Shown here: piece after piece, positions 44,696 through 55,141 of the stretch
Layout of the letters: every line of letters begins with the position of its first letter
Numbering within the stretch: position 1 is the stretch's first letter
Assembly: GCF_025905425.1 (NCBI RefSeq)
Contig: NZ_CP109603.1
Span: 2,764,001 to 2,828,000, forward strand
Source of the DNA: Pseudomonas putida
GTDB taxonomy: Bacteria > Pseudomonadota > Gammaproteobacteria > Pseudomonadales > Pseudomonadaceae
Length of the DNA stretch: 64,000 nucleotides
Reading direction: 5' to 3'
Notes under the pieces: generated by a model
What the model saw: only the letters and a program-made list of their open reading frames with translations
Databases searched by the model: none
What the model was told of the DNA's origin: nothing
Position numbers and translations under genes: made by a program

Positions 44696-45583
44696 TCAGC
44701 CCATTTCCTGGGGCCCCACACACAACGCCATGAACCGCGCCGCCGCCCGCGAGGGCGTGGCCGCATGGGGCATCAAGATAGAAAAGCGCCTCACCAACGG
44801 CTGCGGTGCAATCCGCAACCGCCGTAACACGCCATCCTCATGCCGAATCGACATGGCCGACACAAAGCCAATCCCCATCCCCGCCCGCACCGCCTCCTTT
44901 ACCCCCTCTACCCCGGCAATCTCCAGCGCGACGCGCATTGCCACGCCATTGCGGGCAAACGCCCGCTCTACAATCTGCCTCACCCCCGAGCCACTCTCGC
45001 GCAGCACCAGTGGGTAGGCACCTAGCGCCTCCAGGGTCTGCTGTTCTTCACCTGCCAGCGGATGACCACTGGGCACGATTGCGACGATCTCGTCCTCACG
45101 CCACGGCGTTACCCCGGTGCCCAGGGGCAGCTCCTGCCCGGGAGGCCCCTCGATCAAGGCGATATCGACACTGCCCAGCGCGGCGACAATTTCAGCTGTG
45201 TTGCCATTAGAGGTGCTCACCGACACGTCGGGGTAGCGGGCATGGAAGTCGGCGATCAGATAAGGCAGCAGATAGCTGGCCGGCGTGGTACTGGCGCCGA
45301 TCCGCAAGCTGCCGCGCTCCAGGCCGCGCATCGCCTCGCGCAGGGCCTGAGCCTGGCGAAAGGTATCGCGCAGGCGCTCGGCATGGGCCAGCAACTGCTC
45401 CCCCGCAGCCGTGAGCCGCACGCCGCGGCCGGCGCGTTGGTAGAGAGGTTCGCCGAACGCCTCCTGCAGCAACTTGAGCTGCCCGGACACCGCAGGCTGC
45501 GACAGGTGCAAAGCCTGGGCCGCATGGCTGATGTTGCCATGCTCGGCGACGGTGGCGAATGTTATCAGCTGTTCTGGGGTCAT
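44696..45583 (-). CDS. LysR-family regulator divergent from yeiH
   Basis: A 295-residue LysR regulator (HTH: ISHAAQALHLSQPAVSGQLKLLQEAFGEPLY). It is divergent from the yeiH-like exporter across 112 bases, the same arrangement as E. coli yeiE-yeiH, where YeiE senses sulfite. The palindrome at 45635 is a candidate operator. Confidence 0.88.
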   Translation of the reverse strand: MTPEQLITFATVAEHGNISHAAQALHLSQPAVSGQLKLLQEAFGEPLYQRAGRGVRLTAAGEQLLAHAERLRDTFRQAQALREAMRGLERGSLRIGASTTPASYLLPYLIADFHARYPDVSVSTSNGNTAEIVAALGSVDIALIEGPPGQELPLGTGVTPWREDEIVAIVPSGHPLAGEEQQTLEALGAYPLVLRESGSGVRQIVERAFARNGVAMRVALEIAGVEGVKEAVRAGMGIGFVSAMSIRHEDGVLRRLRIAPQPLVRRFSILMPHAATPSRAAARFMALCVGPQEMG

Positions 45584-45634
45584 GAATTCAAAATATCAGC
45601 TAAACGGATACTTCACATCCTAAATTACGATTTT

Positions 45635-45648
45635 TTATAAGCTTATAA
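45635..45648. promoter_or_regulatory. Perfect 14-base palindrome, candidate LysR operator
   Basis: ttataagcttataa, 48 bases upstream of the yeiH-like ATG at 45696, in the gap shared with the divergent LysR gene. Confidence 0.6.
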
Positions 45649-45695
45649 CCAGATTAACGTAGGCCTTGTCGAAATACTTTTCCCGGAGGACTCAC

Positions 45696-46757
45696 ATGGC
45701 CACGGTTCCGTCCCACCCCGCCTACACGCCTACCCTCTCTACCCGAGGGCGGCTCAATGGCATTCTGTTCGTCGCCCTGTTCGCGCTTGCCGTCACTCAG
45801 CTTGCGGCGTTGCCTGCCATCGCCAATCTGGGTATCAGCCCATTGATTGTCGGTATCGTCGCCGGTGCCTTGTACGGCAACGCGCTGCGCGATGGTGTGC
45901 CGGCCAGTTGGGCCGCTGGTATCAACTTCTCGGCCCGCGGGCTGTTGCGCATCGCGGTGGCATTTTTCGGCCTGCGGGTTAGCCTGCAGGAAATCGCCGA
46001 AGTCGGCTGGTCGGGGCTGACGGTTTCGTTGCTGGTGGTGGTCAGCACCCTGTTGATCGGCCTGTGGTGTGGCATGAAGCTGCTCAAGCTGGACCGCGAC
46101 ACCGCGCTGCTCACCGCTGCCGGCAGTGCCATCTGCGGCGCCGCTGCGGTGCTGGCCTTCGAATCGGCGCTGCGCAGCGCCCCGCATAAAAGTGCCATGG
46201 CAGTCGGCAGCGTGGTGCTGTTCGGGACCCTGTCGATGTTCCTTTACCCGCTGGCCATCAATGCCGGCTGGCTGCACTTGGATACCCTGGGCGCCGGCCT
46301 GTTCCTGGGCGGCACACTCCACGAAGTGGCCCAGGTGGTAGGCGCAGCGAGCAACGTCAGCCCCGAGGTAACGCATATCGCCACCATCGTGAAGATGACC
46401 CGGGTGATGTTGCTGGTACCGGTGCTGCTGGTGGTGGGGCTGTGGATCAGCCGTTCGCGCAAAGCAGGTCAAGGGCAAGGCAACGGGCGCATCGCCATGC
46501 CCTGGTTCGCGTTCGGCTTCCTGGCCCTGGTGCTGGTGAACTCGCTGCAGGTGCTGCCCGGCAATGTGACCCAGGCAATCAACAGCCTCGACACCTTTGC
46601 CTTGACCATGGCCATGACGGCACTGGGGATGGAAACGCGCTTCAGCCAGATCCGCCAGGCAGGGCCACGGGCGCTGGTTACCGGGGCGATCCTGAACCTG
46701 TGGCTGGTGGGGGGTGGGCTGGCGATTACCCTCGGGGTGCAGAAGCTGCTCGGGTGA
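45696..46757 (+). CDS. yeiH: YeiH-like putative sulfate exporter
   Basis: A 353-residue membrane protein of the YeiH/UPF0324 family with about ten helices. Start at 45696 with cggagga upstream. An upstream TTG is not supported. Members are annotated as sulfate exporters on weak evidence. The LysR pairing is the best clue to a link with sulfur oxyanions. Confidence 0.84.
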   Translation: MATVPSHPAYTPTLSTRGRLNGILFVALFALAVTQLAALPAIANLGISPLIVGIVAGALYGNALRDGVPASWAAGINFSARGLLRIAVAFFGLRVSLQEIAEVGWSGLTVSLLVVVSTLLIGLWCGMKLLKLDRDTALLTAAGSAICGAAAVLAFESALRSAPHKSAMAVGSVVLFGTLSMFLYPLAINAGWLHLDTLGAGLFLGGTLHEVAQVVGAASNVSPEVTHIATIVKMTRVMLLVPVLLVVGLWISRSRKAGQGQGNGRIAMPWFAFGFLALVLVNSLQVLPGNVTQAINSLDTFALTMAMTALGMETRFSQIRQAGPRALVTGAILNLWLVGGGLAITLGVQKLLG

Positions 46758-46759
46758 TC

Positions 46760-46840
46760 TGAGACCGCGTTGCCTGCTTCCAGAGCCTGCGCCAAACCTG
46801 TGGGAGCGGGCTTGCCCGCGAATAAAGCGACGCGGTCTCA
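46760..46840 (+). terminator. Hairpin with embedded REP after yeiH
   Basis: tgagaccgcg (46760-46769) pairs with cgcggtctca (46831-46840), and a single REP (tgtgggagcgggcttgcccgcgaa, about 46799-46822) sits in the loop. Confidence 0.65.
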
Positions 46841-46930
46841 AGGTTTTTCAGCGCCCCCCTCGTTGCCGCCCACATTTCTCGGTATGGTGGTGTCAAAGAA
46901 GGATGTTTTACCCGCACAGGAAAGACTTAG

Positions 46931-48304
46931 ATGCCTCAACGCCATGTCATAAATGCATCCGTCAGCCCCAAAGGCAGCCTGGAGACGCTGTCGCAACGTG
47001 AAGTGCAGCAACTGAGTGAAGTCGGTACCGGTAGCCTTTACACCCTGTTCCGCCAGTGCGCCCTGGCCATTCTCAATACCGGCGCGCATGTCGACAATGC
47101 CAAGACCATCCTCGAGGCCTACAAGGACTTCGAGGTGCGTATCCACCAGCAGGACCGCGGCGTACGCCTTGAGCTGTTGAACGCCCCGGCCGATGCCTTC
47201 GTCGATGGCGAGATGATCGCCAGCACCCGTGAAATGCTGTTCAGCGCCCTGCGCGACATCGTCTACACCGAAAGTGAGCTGGCCAGCCAGCGCATCGACC
47301 TGGAAAGCTCCCAGGGCATCACCGATTACGTGTTCCACCTGCTGCGCAACGCCCGCACCCTGCGCCCCGGCGTAGAACCGAAGATGGTGGTGTGCTGGGG
47401 CGGCCACTCAATCAGCAGCGAGGAATATCAGTACACCAAAAAGGTCGGCCACGAGCTGGGCCTGCGCAAGCTGGACGTCTGCACCGGTTGCGGCCCTGGC
47501 GTGATGAAGGGCCCGATGAAGGGCGCCACCATCGCCCACGCCAAGCAACGCATGCACGGCAGCCGCTACCTGGGGTTGACCGAGCCGGGCATCATCGCCG
47601 CCGAGGCGCCCAACCCGATCGTCAACGAGCTGGTGATCCTGCCAGACATCGAGAAGCGCCTTGAAGCCTTCGTGCGTGTCGGTCACGGGATCATCATCTT
47701 CCCGGGCGGCGCCGGTACTGCCGAGGAGTTCCTCTACCTGCTCGGCATTCTCATGCACCCGGACAACCAAGGCCTGCCCTTCCCGGTCGTCATCACCGGC
47801 CCGCGCAGTGCCGAGCCGTTCCTGCTGCAACTGCACGCCTTCGTCGGCGCCACCCTCGGTAAAGCCGCCCAAGGCCACTACCAGATCATCATCGATGACC
47901 CGGCCGAAGTGGCGCGGCACATGGTCGAGGGGCTCAAAGAGGTCAAGCAGTTCCGTCGCGAGCGCAATGACGCCTTCCACTTCAACTGGCTGCTGAAGAT
48001 CGACGAAGGCTTCCAGCACCCGTTCGACCCGACCCACGCCAACATGGCCGAGCTGGCCCTGCGCCACGAGCTGCCGCCGCATGAACTGGCCGCCAACCTG
48101 CGCCGAGCGTTTTCCGGCATCGTTGCAGGTAACGTCAAGGACAAAGGCATCCGCCTGATCGAAGAACACGGGCCGTACCAGATCCGCGGCGACAGTGCGG
48201 TACTGGAGCCACTGGGCCGGTTGTTACAAGCGTTCGTCGACCAGCACCGGATGAAGTTGCCGGGCGGTGCCGCGTATGTGCCGTGCTACCAGGTAGTGAC
48301 CTGA
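46931..48304 (+). CDS. ppnN: Pyrimidine/purine nucleotide 5'-monophosphate nucleosidase PpnN
   Basis: A 457-residue LOG-family nucleosidase. It has the fold markers PKMVVCWGGHSISSEEY and the catalytic PGGAGTAEEFLYLL. E. coli PpnN splits nucleoside monophosphates into base and ribose 5-phosphate and is controlled by (p)ppGpp. The length and whole-length match are normal. Its position next to nucleobase permeases may be chance. Confidence 0.9.
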   Translation: MPQRHVINASVSPKGSLETLSQREVQQLSEVGTGSLYTLFRQCALAILNTGAHVDNAKTILEAYKDFEVRIHQQDRGVRLELLNAPADAFVDGEMIASTREMLFSALRDIVYTESELASQRIDLESSQGITDYVFHLLRNARTLRPGVEPKMVVCWGGHSISSEEYQYTKKVGHELGLRKLDVCTGCGPGVMKGPMKGATIAHAKQRMHGSRYLGLTEPGIIAAEAPNPIVNELVILPDIEKRLEAFVRVGHGIIIFPGGAGTAEEFLYLLGILMHPDNQGLPFPVVITGPRSAEPFLLQLHAFVGATLGKAAQGHYQIIIDDPAEVARHMVEGLKEVKQFRRERNDAFHFNWLLKIDEGFQHPFDPTHANMAELALRHELPPHELAANLRRAFSGIVAGNVKDKGIRLIEEHGPYQIRGDSAVLEPLGRLLQAFVDQHRMKLPGGAAYVPCYQVVT

Positions 48305-48320
48305 AAACAATGGCCTAGCG

Positions 48321-48369
48321 CTTGATCTTGATCTTGATCTGCTTTTGATCTTGATCTGGCTTTTGACCT
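48321..48369. repeat. Tandem ttgatc hexamer repeat
   Basis: cttgatcttgatcttgatctgc followed by a second ttgatcttgatc block, so the reverse complement reads gatcaagatcaagatcaa. It lies directly after ppnN. Similar hexamer runs are a recurring intergenic element in pseudomonads, as I recall. Confidence 0.8.
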
Positions 48370-48582
48370 TCAGCGACTCAGGAGGCCGAGGGCAGGACTT
48401 GCGAAGGGAGGTGACGGGCAAGGATGCCCGTCAAGCGCTGGGGCCCAGGATGGGCCCTACAGCGCGGTCCTCCCGGGAGCAAGGCCGAGGTGACTAAGCG
48501 TCAGCGCCGCCACTGGATCAACCCCAGCCATCAAAACCAACACCAAAAAAACAATCAAGAAGCCAGCCCCGCTCGCTCACCG

Positions 48583-49911
48583 TCAAAGCACCCGTTTGAT
48601 CAACGGTTCCAGCCGGCTGTAGCGCAACCGCCGGAGCAACTTGCGTACCTCCTTGGGGTGCTCGGCCTTGACCCCCAGCTCGGCCGCTGAGTCGATTTTC
48701 CGTGCATGCCGGCGTATCCCCGCCAACTCCGCCTCCCGCGGCACCAGCCACTGCCCTTCGGGGTCATCGATCAGCAGGCCATTCTCAAGGTCCAGGTTGA
48801 ACCCACGCGGATTGAGGTTGTTACCGGTCAGCAGCGAAAAACGCTGGTCAATCCACAGCCCCTTGGCATGAAAGGTGTGCCCGGGATCGTTCCAGATCCG
48901 CACTTCGAGCTGGCCACTGGCAAGCGCGGCCTGGCGACGACGGGTAAAGGCGCGCAGGTTATCCTCATAAAGGTAAGGCAATGCGCCGCTGGCACTGAAC
49001 GGCTCGCCAGGGGCGATATAGAAGTCATTGGCAGTGCGATCGCCGACGATCAGCTCCATCCGCACGCCACGGTCTAGCGCGTGGTCGATTTCGCGCATCA
49101 ATACCCGAGGCGGATTGAAATAGGGTGTGCTGATGATGATCTGCGCGCGCGCACCGGCCAGCAGTGCGCAAAGTGCTTTGTTGAGCGGATTGCCCCGCCC
49201 GACGCCAAGCAAAGGGATGACCCGCAAGCCCTGTCCCGCTTCGCCAGTCGGCACGTCATAGACCATGCGCCGCAGCCGCGCACGCAGCCGCCGGATGTCA
49301 CCGCGCAAGCTGCGGGTGGCGGGCGGCGCCGGCAGGTCGAGGCGCGGCGTAGCCGTGTGGTGCAGCAAACGACGCACCAGATCGACCATGGCATCGGCCA
49401 GCGCGGGCGACTCGAACACGTGATAGCGGTCCAACCGGTAGCGGTCAAAACGGTGCAGGTACACGTTGTTGAGGCTGGCACCGGTGTAGATCACACAGTC
49501 GTCAATGATGCTGCCTTTGAGGTGCAATACGCCAAACAGCTCACGGGTCTGCACCGGCACGCCATGGATCACCACGTCCAGCCCACGCAGCTGGCGCTGG
49601 GCCTGGTACCAGGCGGCATTGCCAGGCTGGCGCCCGCCCCCCAGCAAGCCACGACGGGCACGGAACCAATCAACCACAATGACGATTTCCAGGCCTGGCC
49701 GCGCGGCCTTGGCCTGGTACAGGGCATCCAGCACTTCCTGCCCGGCCTCGTCTTCCTGCAAGTACAAGGCGACGATGACGATGCGCCGGGTCGCCGCCGC
49801 GATGCGCTCAAGCAGGCACCTGCGGTAGGCCGCTGCATCGGGCACTACCTGGATCGCCTCAGGCGCGATGGCGAAACCTGGCAGCGCCGCCAGCATGGAT
49901 TCGGGGTTCAC
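48583..49911 (-). CDS. pssA: CDP-diacylglycerol-serine O-phosphatidyltransferase, PLD type (E. coli PssA-like)
   Basis: A 442-residue protein with two PLD motifs: H130-K132-D137 in LHLKGSIIDD and H348-K350-D355 in FHAKGLWIDQ. The match to E. coli PssA runs from end to end, for example ISTPYFNPPRVL and VGDRTANDFYIAP. It makes phosphatidylserine from CDP-diacylglycerol and serine. Pseudomonads usually carry the unrelated type-II enzyme as well, so this may be a second one. Two PLD motifs alone would also suggest a cardiolipin synthase, but the length and pattern favour PssA. Confidence 0.85.
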   Translation of the reverse strand: MNPESMLAALPGFAIAPEAIQVVPDAAAYRRCLLERIAAATRRIVIVALYLQEDEAGQEVLDALYQAKAARPGLEIVIVVDWFRARRGLLGGGRQPGNAAWYQAQRQLRGLDVVIHGVPVQTRELFGVLHLKGSIIDDCVIYTGASLNNVYLHRFDRYRLDRYHVFESPALADAMVDLVRRLLHHTATPRLDLPAPPATRSLRGDIRRLRARLRRMVYDVPTGEAGQGLRVIPLLGVGRGNPLNKALCALLAGARAQIIISTPYFNPPRVLMREIDHALDRGVRMELIVGDRTANDFYIAPGEPFSASGALPYLYEDNLRAFTRRRQAALASGQLEVRIWNDPGHTFHAKGLWIDQRFSLLTGNNLNPRGFNLDLENGLLIDDPEGQWLVPREAELAGIRRHARKIDSAAELGVKAEHPKEVRKLLRRLRYSRLEPLIKRVL

Positions 49912-50068
49912 GTTGGTTCACCTTCTGTTTGCAATCAGGTCCATTCCTGGCCGCCAGCCCGGGGTGTAGATCGACCGGGTAACGACCTATAACAACAAGA
50001 ATCATGCGAGGCCTGTGTTTCTCAATGCCCCCGACGAATCACGCCTCAGCTTGCACAGGAAGATCGCA

Positions 50069-50210
50069 ATGGTCCACCCCGTTTCTGCAATCGTAACGCC
50101 TTCGCCCACCCAGACCTTCGGTTTTCTGATCCCGCCCAACTTCACCACCATCGGCCTGGCGCCGGCGGTGGAGTCGCTGCGCATGGCCAAGCTGGCGGCC
50201 GGTCACCTGG
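50069..50210 (+). pseudogene. Fragment of a GlxA/AraC-family regulator
   Basis: About 47 residues beginning MVHPVSAIVTPSPTQTFGFL and continuing to ESLRMAKLAAGH, the N-terminal strand-helix of the DJ-1/PfpI-like domain of GlxA-type regulators. After that the sequence turns into a REP-type repeat with no trace of the rest of the domain or the DNA-binding part. The fragment keeps its start but is truncated. Part of the original reading frame runs on as nonsense. Confidence 0.7.
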
Positions 50211-50254
50211 ATCAACCAGATGGGTCTTTGGCATGTGCATGGGCGGGATGGCCG

Positions 50255-50375
50255 TGGGCTGCTTTGCAGCCCATTCGCGGCACAAGGCCGCTCCCACAGG
50301 TACCCGCTGCTATCAGCTGCGGCGCGATACCTGTGGGAGCGGCCTTGTGCCGCGAATGGGGCGCAAAGCGCCCCC
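50255..50375. repeat. Inverted repeat pair (REP variant ggccttgtgccgcg)
   Basis: gctttgcagcccattcgcggcacaaggccgctcccacagg (from about 50260) faces tgtgggagcggccttgtgccgcgaatggggcgcaaagcg (to about 50370). The unit differs from the other REPs in this window. It sits where the regulator fragment is broken. Confidence 0.85.
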
Positions 50376-50385
50376 ATTTACATGC

Positions 50386-53035
<2,650 letters not shown>

Positions 53036-53917
53036 TCACTTGCGCCGCTGCATCCACGCCGCCCCAAGCCCACTGAGGCAAATGATCGAGATGCCCACCA
53101 GGCTCAGGCTGTCCGGCACCTGGCCAAAGATCAACAGCCCGAGCAGCCCGGCAAACACGATCTGGCAGTAACTGAACGGTGCCAGCAACGCAGGGGCTGC
53201 ATGGCGAAACGCCTGGGTCAGCAGCAAGTGGGCAGTCATGCCGAAACCACCCAGCGCCAGCATCAACAGCGCGTGGTCCCAGCGCGGCACTTCCCAGAAG
53301 AACGGCACCAATGCACTCATTGCCAGGGTGTTGCACAGCCCTGCATAGAAGTTACTGGTGGTCGGGCTGTCATGGGCAGCCAGAATTCGTGTCAGCAACT
53401 GATAGAAGCAGAAGCCCAGCGCCGAGCCGAAGGGGTACAGGATCGCCGGCGTAAACATCGCGCCACCGGGGTGCACCACCACCACCACCACCCCGATAAA
53501 GCCCATCACTACCGCCACCCACTGCCCCACCGTCACCCGCTCTTTGAGCAGCGGCGCCGACAAGGCGGTGACCAGCACAGGCGCAAGGAAGTTGACCGCC
53601 GTGGCCTCGGCCAGCGGCAGGTACTGCAGGCCGGTGGTAAACAGCAGGCTGGTGCTGAGCAGGCTCAAGGCACGCAGGGTCTGCAACAGCGGGCGACGGG
53701 TGCGCAGTACGTTGAGGCCAGACTTTGGCAGGAAAATCCCGGCCATCAGCAGGGTGTGCACCACATAGCGGGCCCACACCACCATGATGATCGGGTACAG
53801 GCCACCGAGGAACTTGGACAGGGCATCGTGACTGGCAAACAGGAACGTCGCCATCACCACCAGGGCGATGCCACGCAGTGGTTGGTTGACTCCGGACAGC
53901 GGTGTGCTGGAACTCAT
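53036..53917 (-). CDS. EamA/DMT-family transporter
   Basis: A 293-residue membrane protein of the drug/metabolite transporter family with two EamA repeats of about five helices each. The first repeat begins RGIALVVMATFLFASHDALSK and the second near PFGSALGFCFYQLLT. Substrate not predictable. Confidence 0.87.
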   Translation of the reverse strand: MSSSTPLSGVNQPLRGIALVVMATFLFASHDALSKFLGGLYPIIMVVWARYVVHTLLMAGIFLPKSGLNVLRTRRPLLQTLRALSLLSTSLLFTTGLQYLPLAEATAVNFLAPVLVTALSAPLLKERVTVGQWVAVVMGFIGVVVVVVHPGGAMFTPAILYPFGSALGFCFYQLLTRILAAHDSPTTSNFYAGLCNTLAMSALVPFFWEVPRWDHALLMLALGGFGMTAHLLLTQAFRHAAPALLAPFSYCQIVFAGLLGLLIFGQVPDSLSLVGISIICLSGLGAAWMQRRK

Positions 53918-54164
53918 GGCGTTCTCGACGGCGGCGCGGCTGGATGCTGTGCCCAGGGAAAGCCGCGCAGGGCAGGCCTGGCGGATGCAACAGCTCGAAT
54001 TCTAGAAGAGATGCAAGAGAATAAGGAAGTTCAAATGCCGCCTGTCCAGGCCTGAAGCAGTTTCTGTTCGCTGATCGACCACTTTCGGCCTGCCGCGCAT
54101 GGTCCGCACCGCGCTGATCGAAGACCATCCGCTACGGACTCTGCAACCACTACAAGGAATTGTC

Positions 54165-54989
54165 ATGCGAAGGCTCACCACCCACAACGGCCTGGACCTG
54201 CCCTGCATTGGTTTGGGCACCTGGCCGATGACCGGCACCGAGTGCACCCAGGCCGTGCGCCAGGCCCTGGACCTGGGCTACCGACACATCGACACCGCCA
54301 CCGCCTACAACAATGAAGCGGCTGTGGGCCAAGCCCTGCGCGAAAGCGACGTGCCACGCGAGCAGATCCACCTGACCACCAAGGTCTGGTGGGATCGCCT
54401 GGAACCCAACGCCATGCGTCAGTCGCTGGAAGCCAGCCTGCGCGCGCTGGGCACCGAGCAGGTAGACCTGTTCCACATCCACTGGCCCGGCAAGGACTGG
54501 GACCTGGCCCGCAGCATCGAAACCCTGGTGGCCCTGCGTGACGAGGGCAAGGCGCGCAGCCTTGGCGTGGCCAATTTCCCACTGGGGCTGCTGCGCCAAG
54601 TGGTCGAGACCCTGGGCGCACCGTTGTCAGCCATCCAGGTGGAGTACCACGTGCTGCTCGATCAACAACCGCTGCTCGACTATGCGCGCCGCCACGACCT
54701 TTTGCTCACGGCTTATACCCCGCTGGCACGCGGGCAGGCCGCGCAGCAACCGGTGATCCAGTCGATTGCCCGCAAGCATGGCGTACTGCCGAGCCAGGTG
54801 GCGCTGAAGTGGTTGCTCGACCAGGATGGCGTGGCGGTGATCCCAAAGGCCAGCAGCCGCGAAAACCAGCTGGCGAACCTGGCGGCTCAGGATGTGCGGC
54901 TGGATGATGAAGACCGGGCGTTGATTGCAGGTTTGCCGAAGGATCGGCGCGTGGTCAGCCCTGAGTTCGCGCCTGACTGGAAAAGCTGA
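54165..54989 (+). CDS. Aldo/keto reductase (DkgB-like)
   Basis: A 274-residue aldo/keto reductase with the family tetrad: Asp and Tyr in HIDTATAYNNE, Lys in LTTKVWW and His in FHIHWP. The C-terminus carries the NADPH motif IPKASSRENQ. Start at 54165 with aagga upstream. It resembles 2,5-diketogluconate reductase B (DkgB/YafB) but such names are uncertain for this family. Confidence 0.87.
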   Translation: MRRLTTHNGLDLPCIGLGTWPMTGTECTQAVRQALDLGYRHIDTATAYNNEAAVGQALRESDVPREQIHLTTKVWWDRLEPNAMRQSLEASLRALGTEQVDLFHIHWPGKDWDLARSIETLVALRDEGKARSLGVANFPLGLLRQVVETLGAPLSAIQVEYHVLLDQQPLLDYARRHDLLLTAYTPLARGQAAQQPVIQSIARKHGVLPSQVALKWLLDQDGVAVIPKASSRENQLANLAAQDVRLDDEDRALIAGLPKDRRVVSPEFAPDWKS

Positions 54990-55037
54990 GCGTGAGCGGG
55001 GCCGCTACGCGCCCCATCGCCGGCAGGCCAGCCTCCA

Positions 55038-55132
55038 ATCCTGTGGGAGCGGGCTTGCCCGCGAAAGGGCACACGCGATGCCTGGCACCGGCTTCGCCGG
55101 TGTTCGCGGGGCAAGCCCGCTCCCACGGGCCT
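55038..55132. repeat. REP pair in inverted orientation
   Basis: tgtgggagcgggcttgcccgcgaaagg faces ggcttcgccggtgttcgcggggcaagcccgctcccac. It is between convergent genes and similar in layout to the pair before xdhC. Confidence 0.85.
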
Positions 55133-55141
55133 GGCTATCAC

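Noticed and set aside
48321..48369. CRISPR array
   Set aside because: The repeat unit is six bases with no spacers, and no cas gene is present.
48583..49911. Cardiolipin synthase
   Set aside because: The two HKD motifs would allow it, but the whole-length match to E. coli PssA and its length argue for phosphatidylserine synthase.
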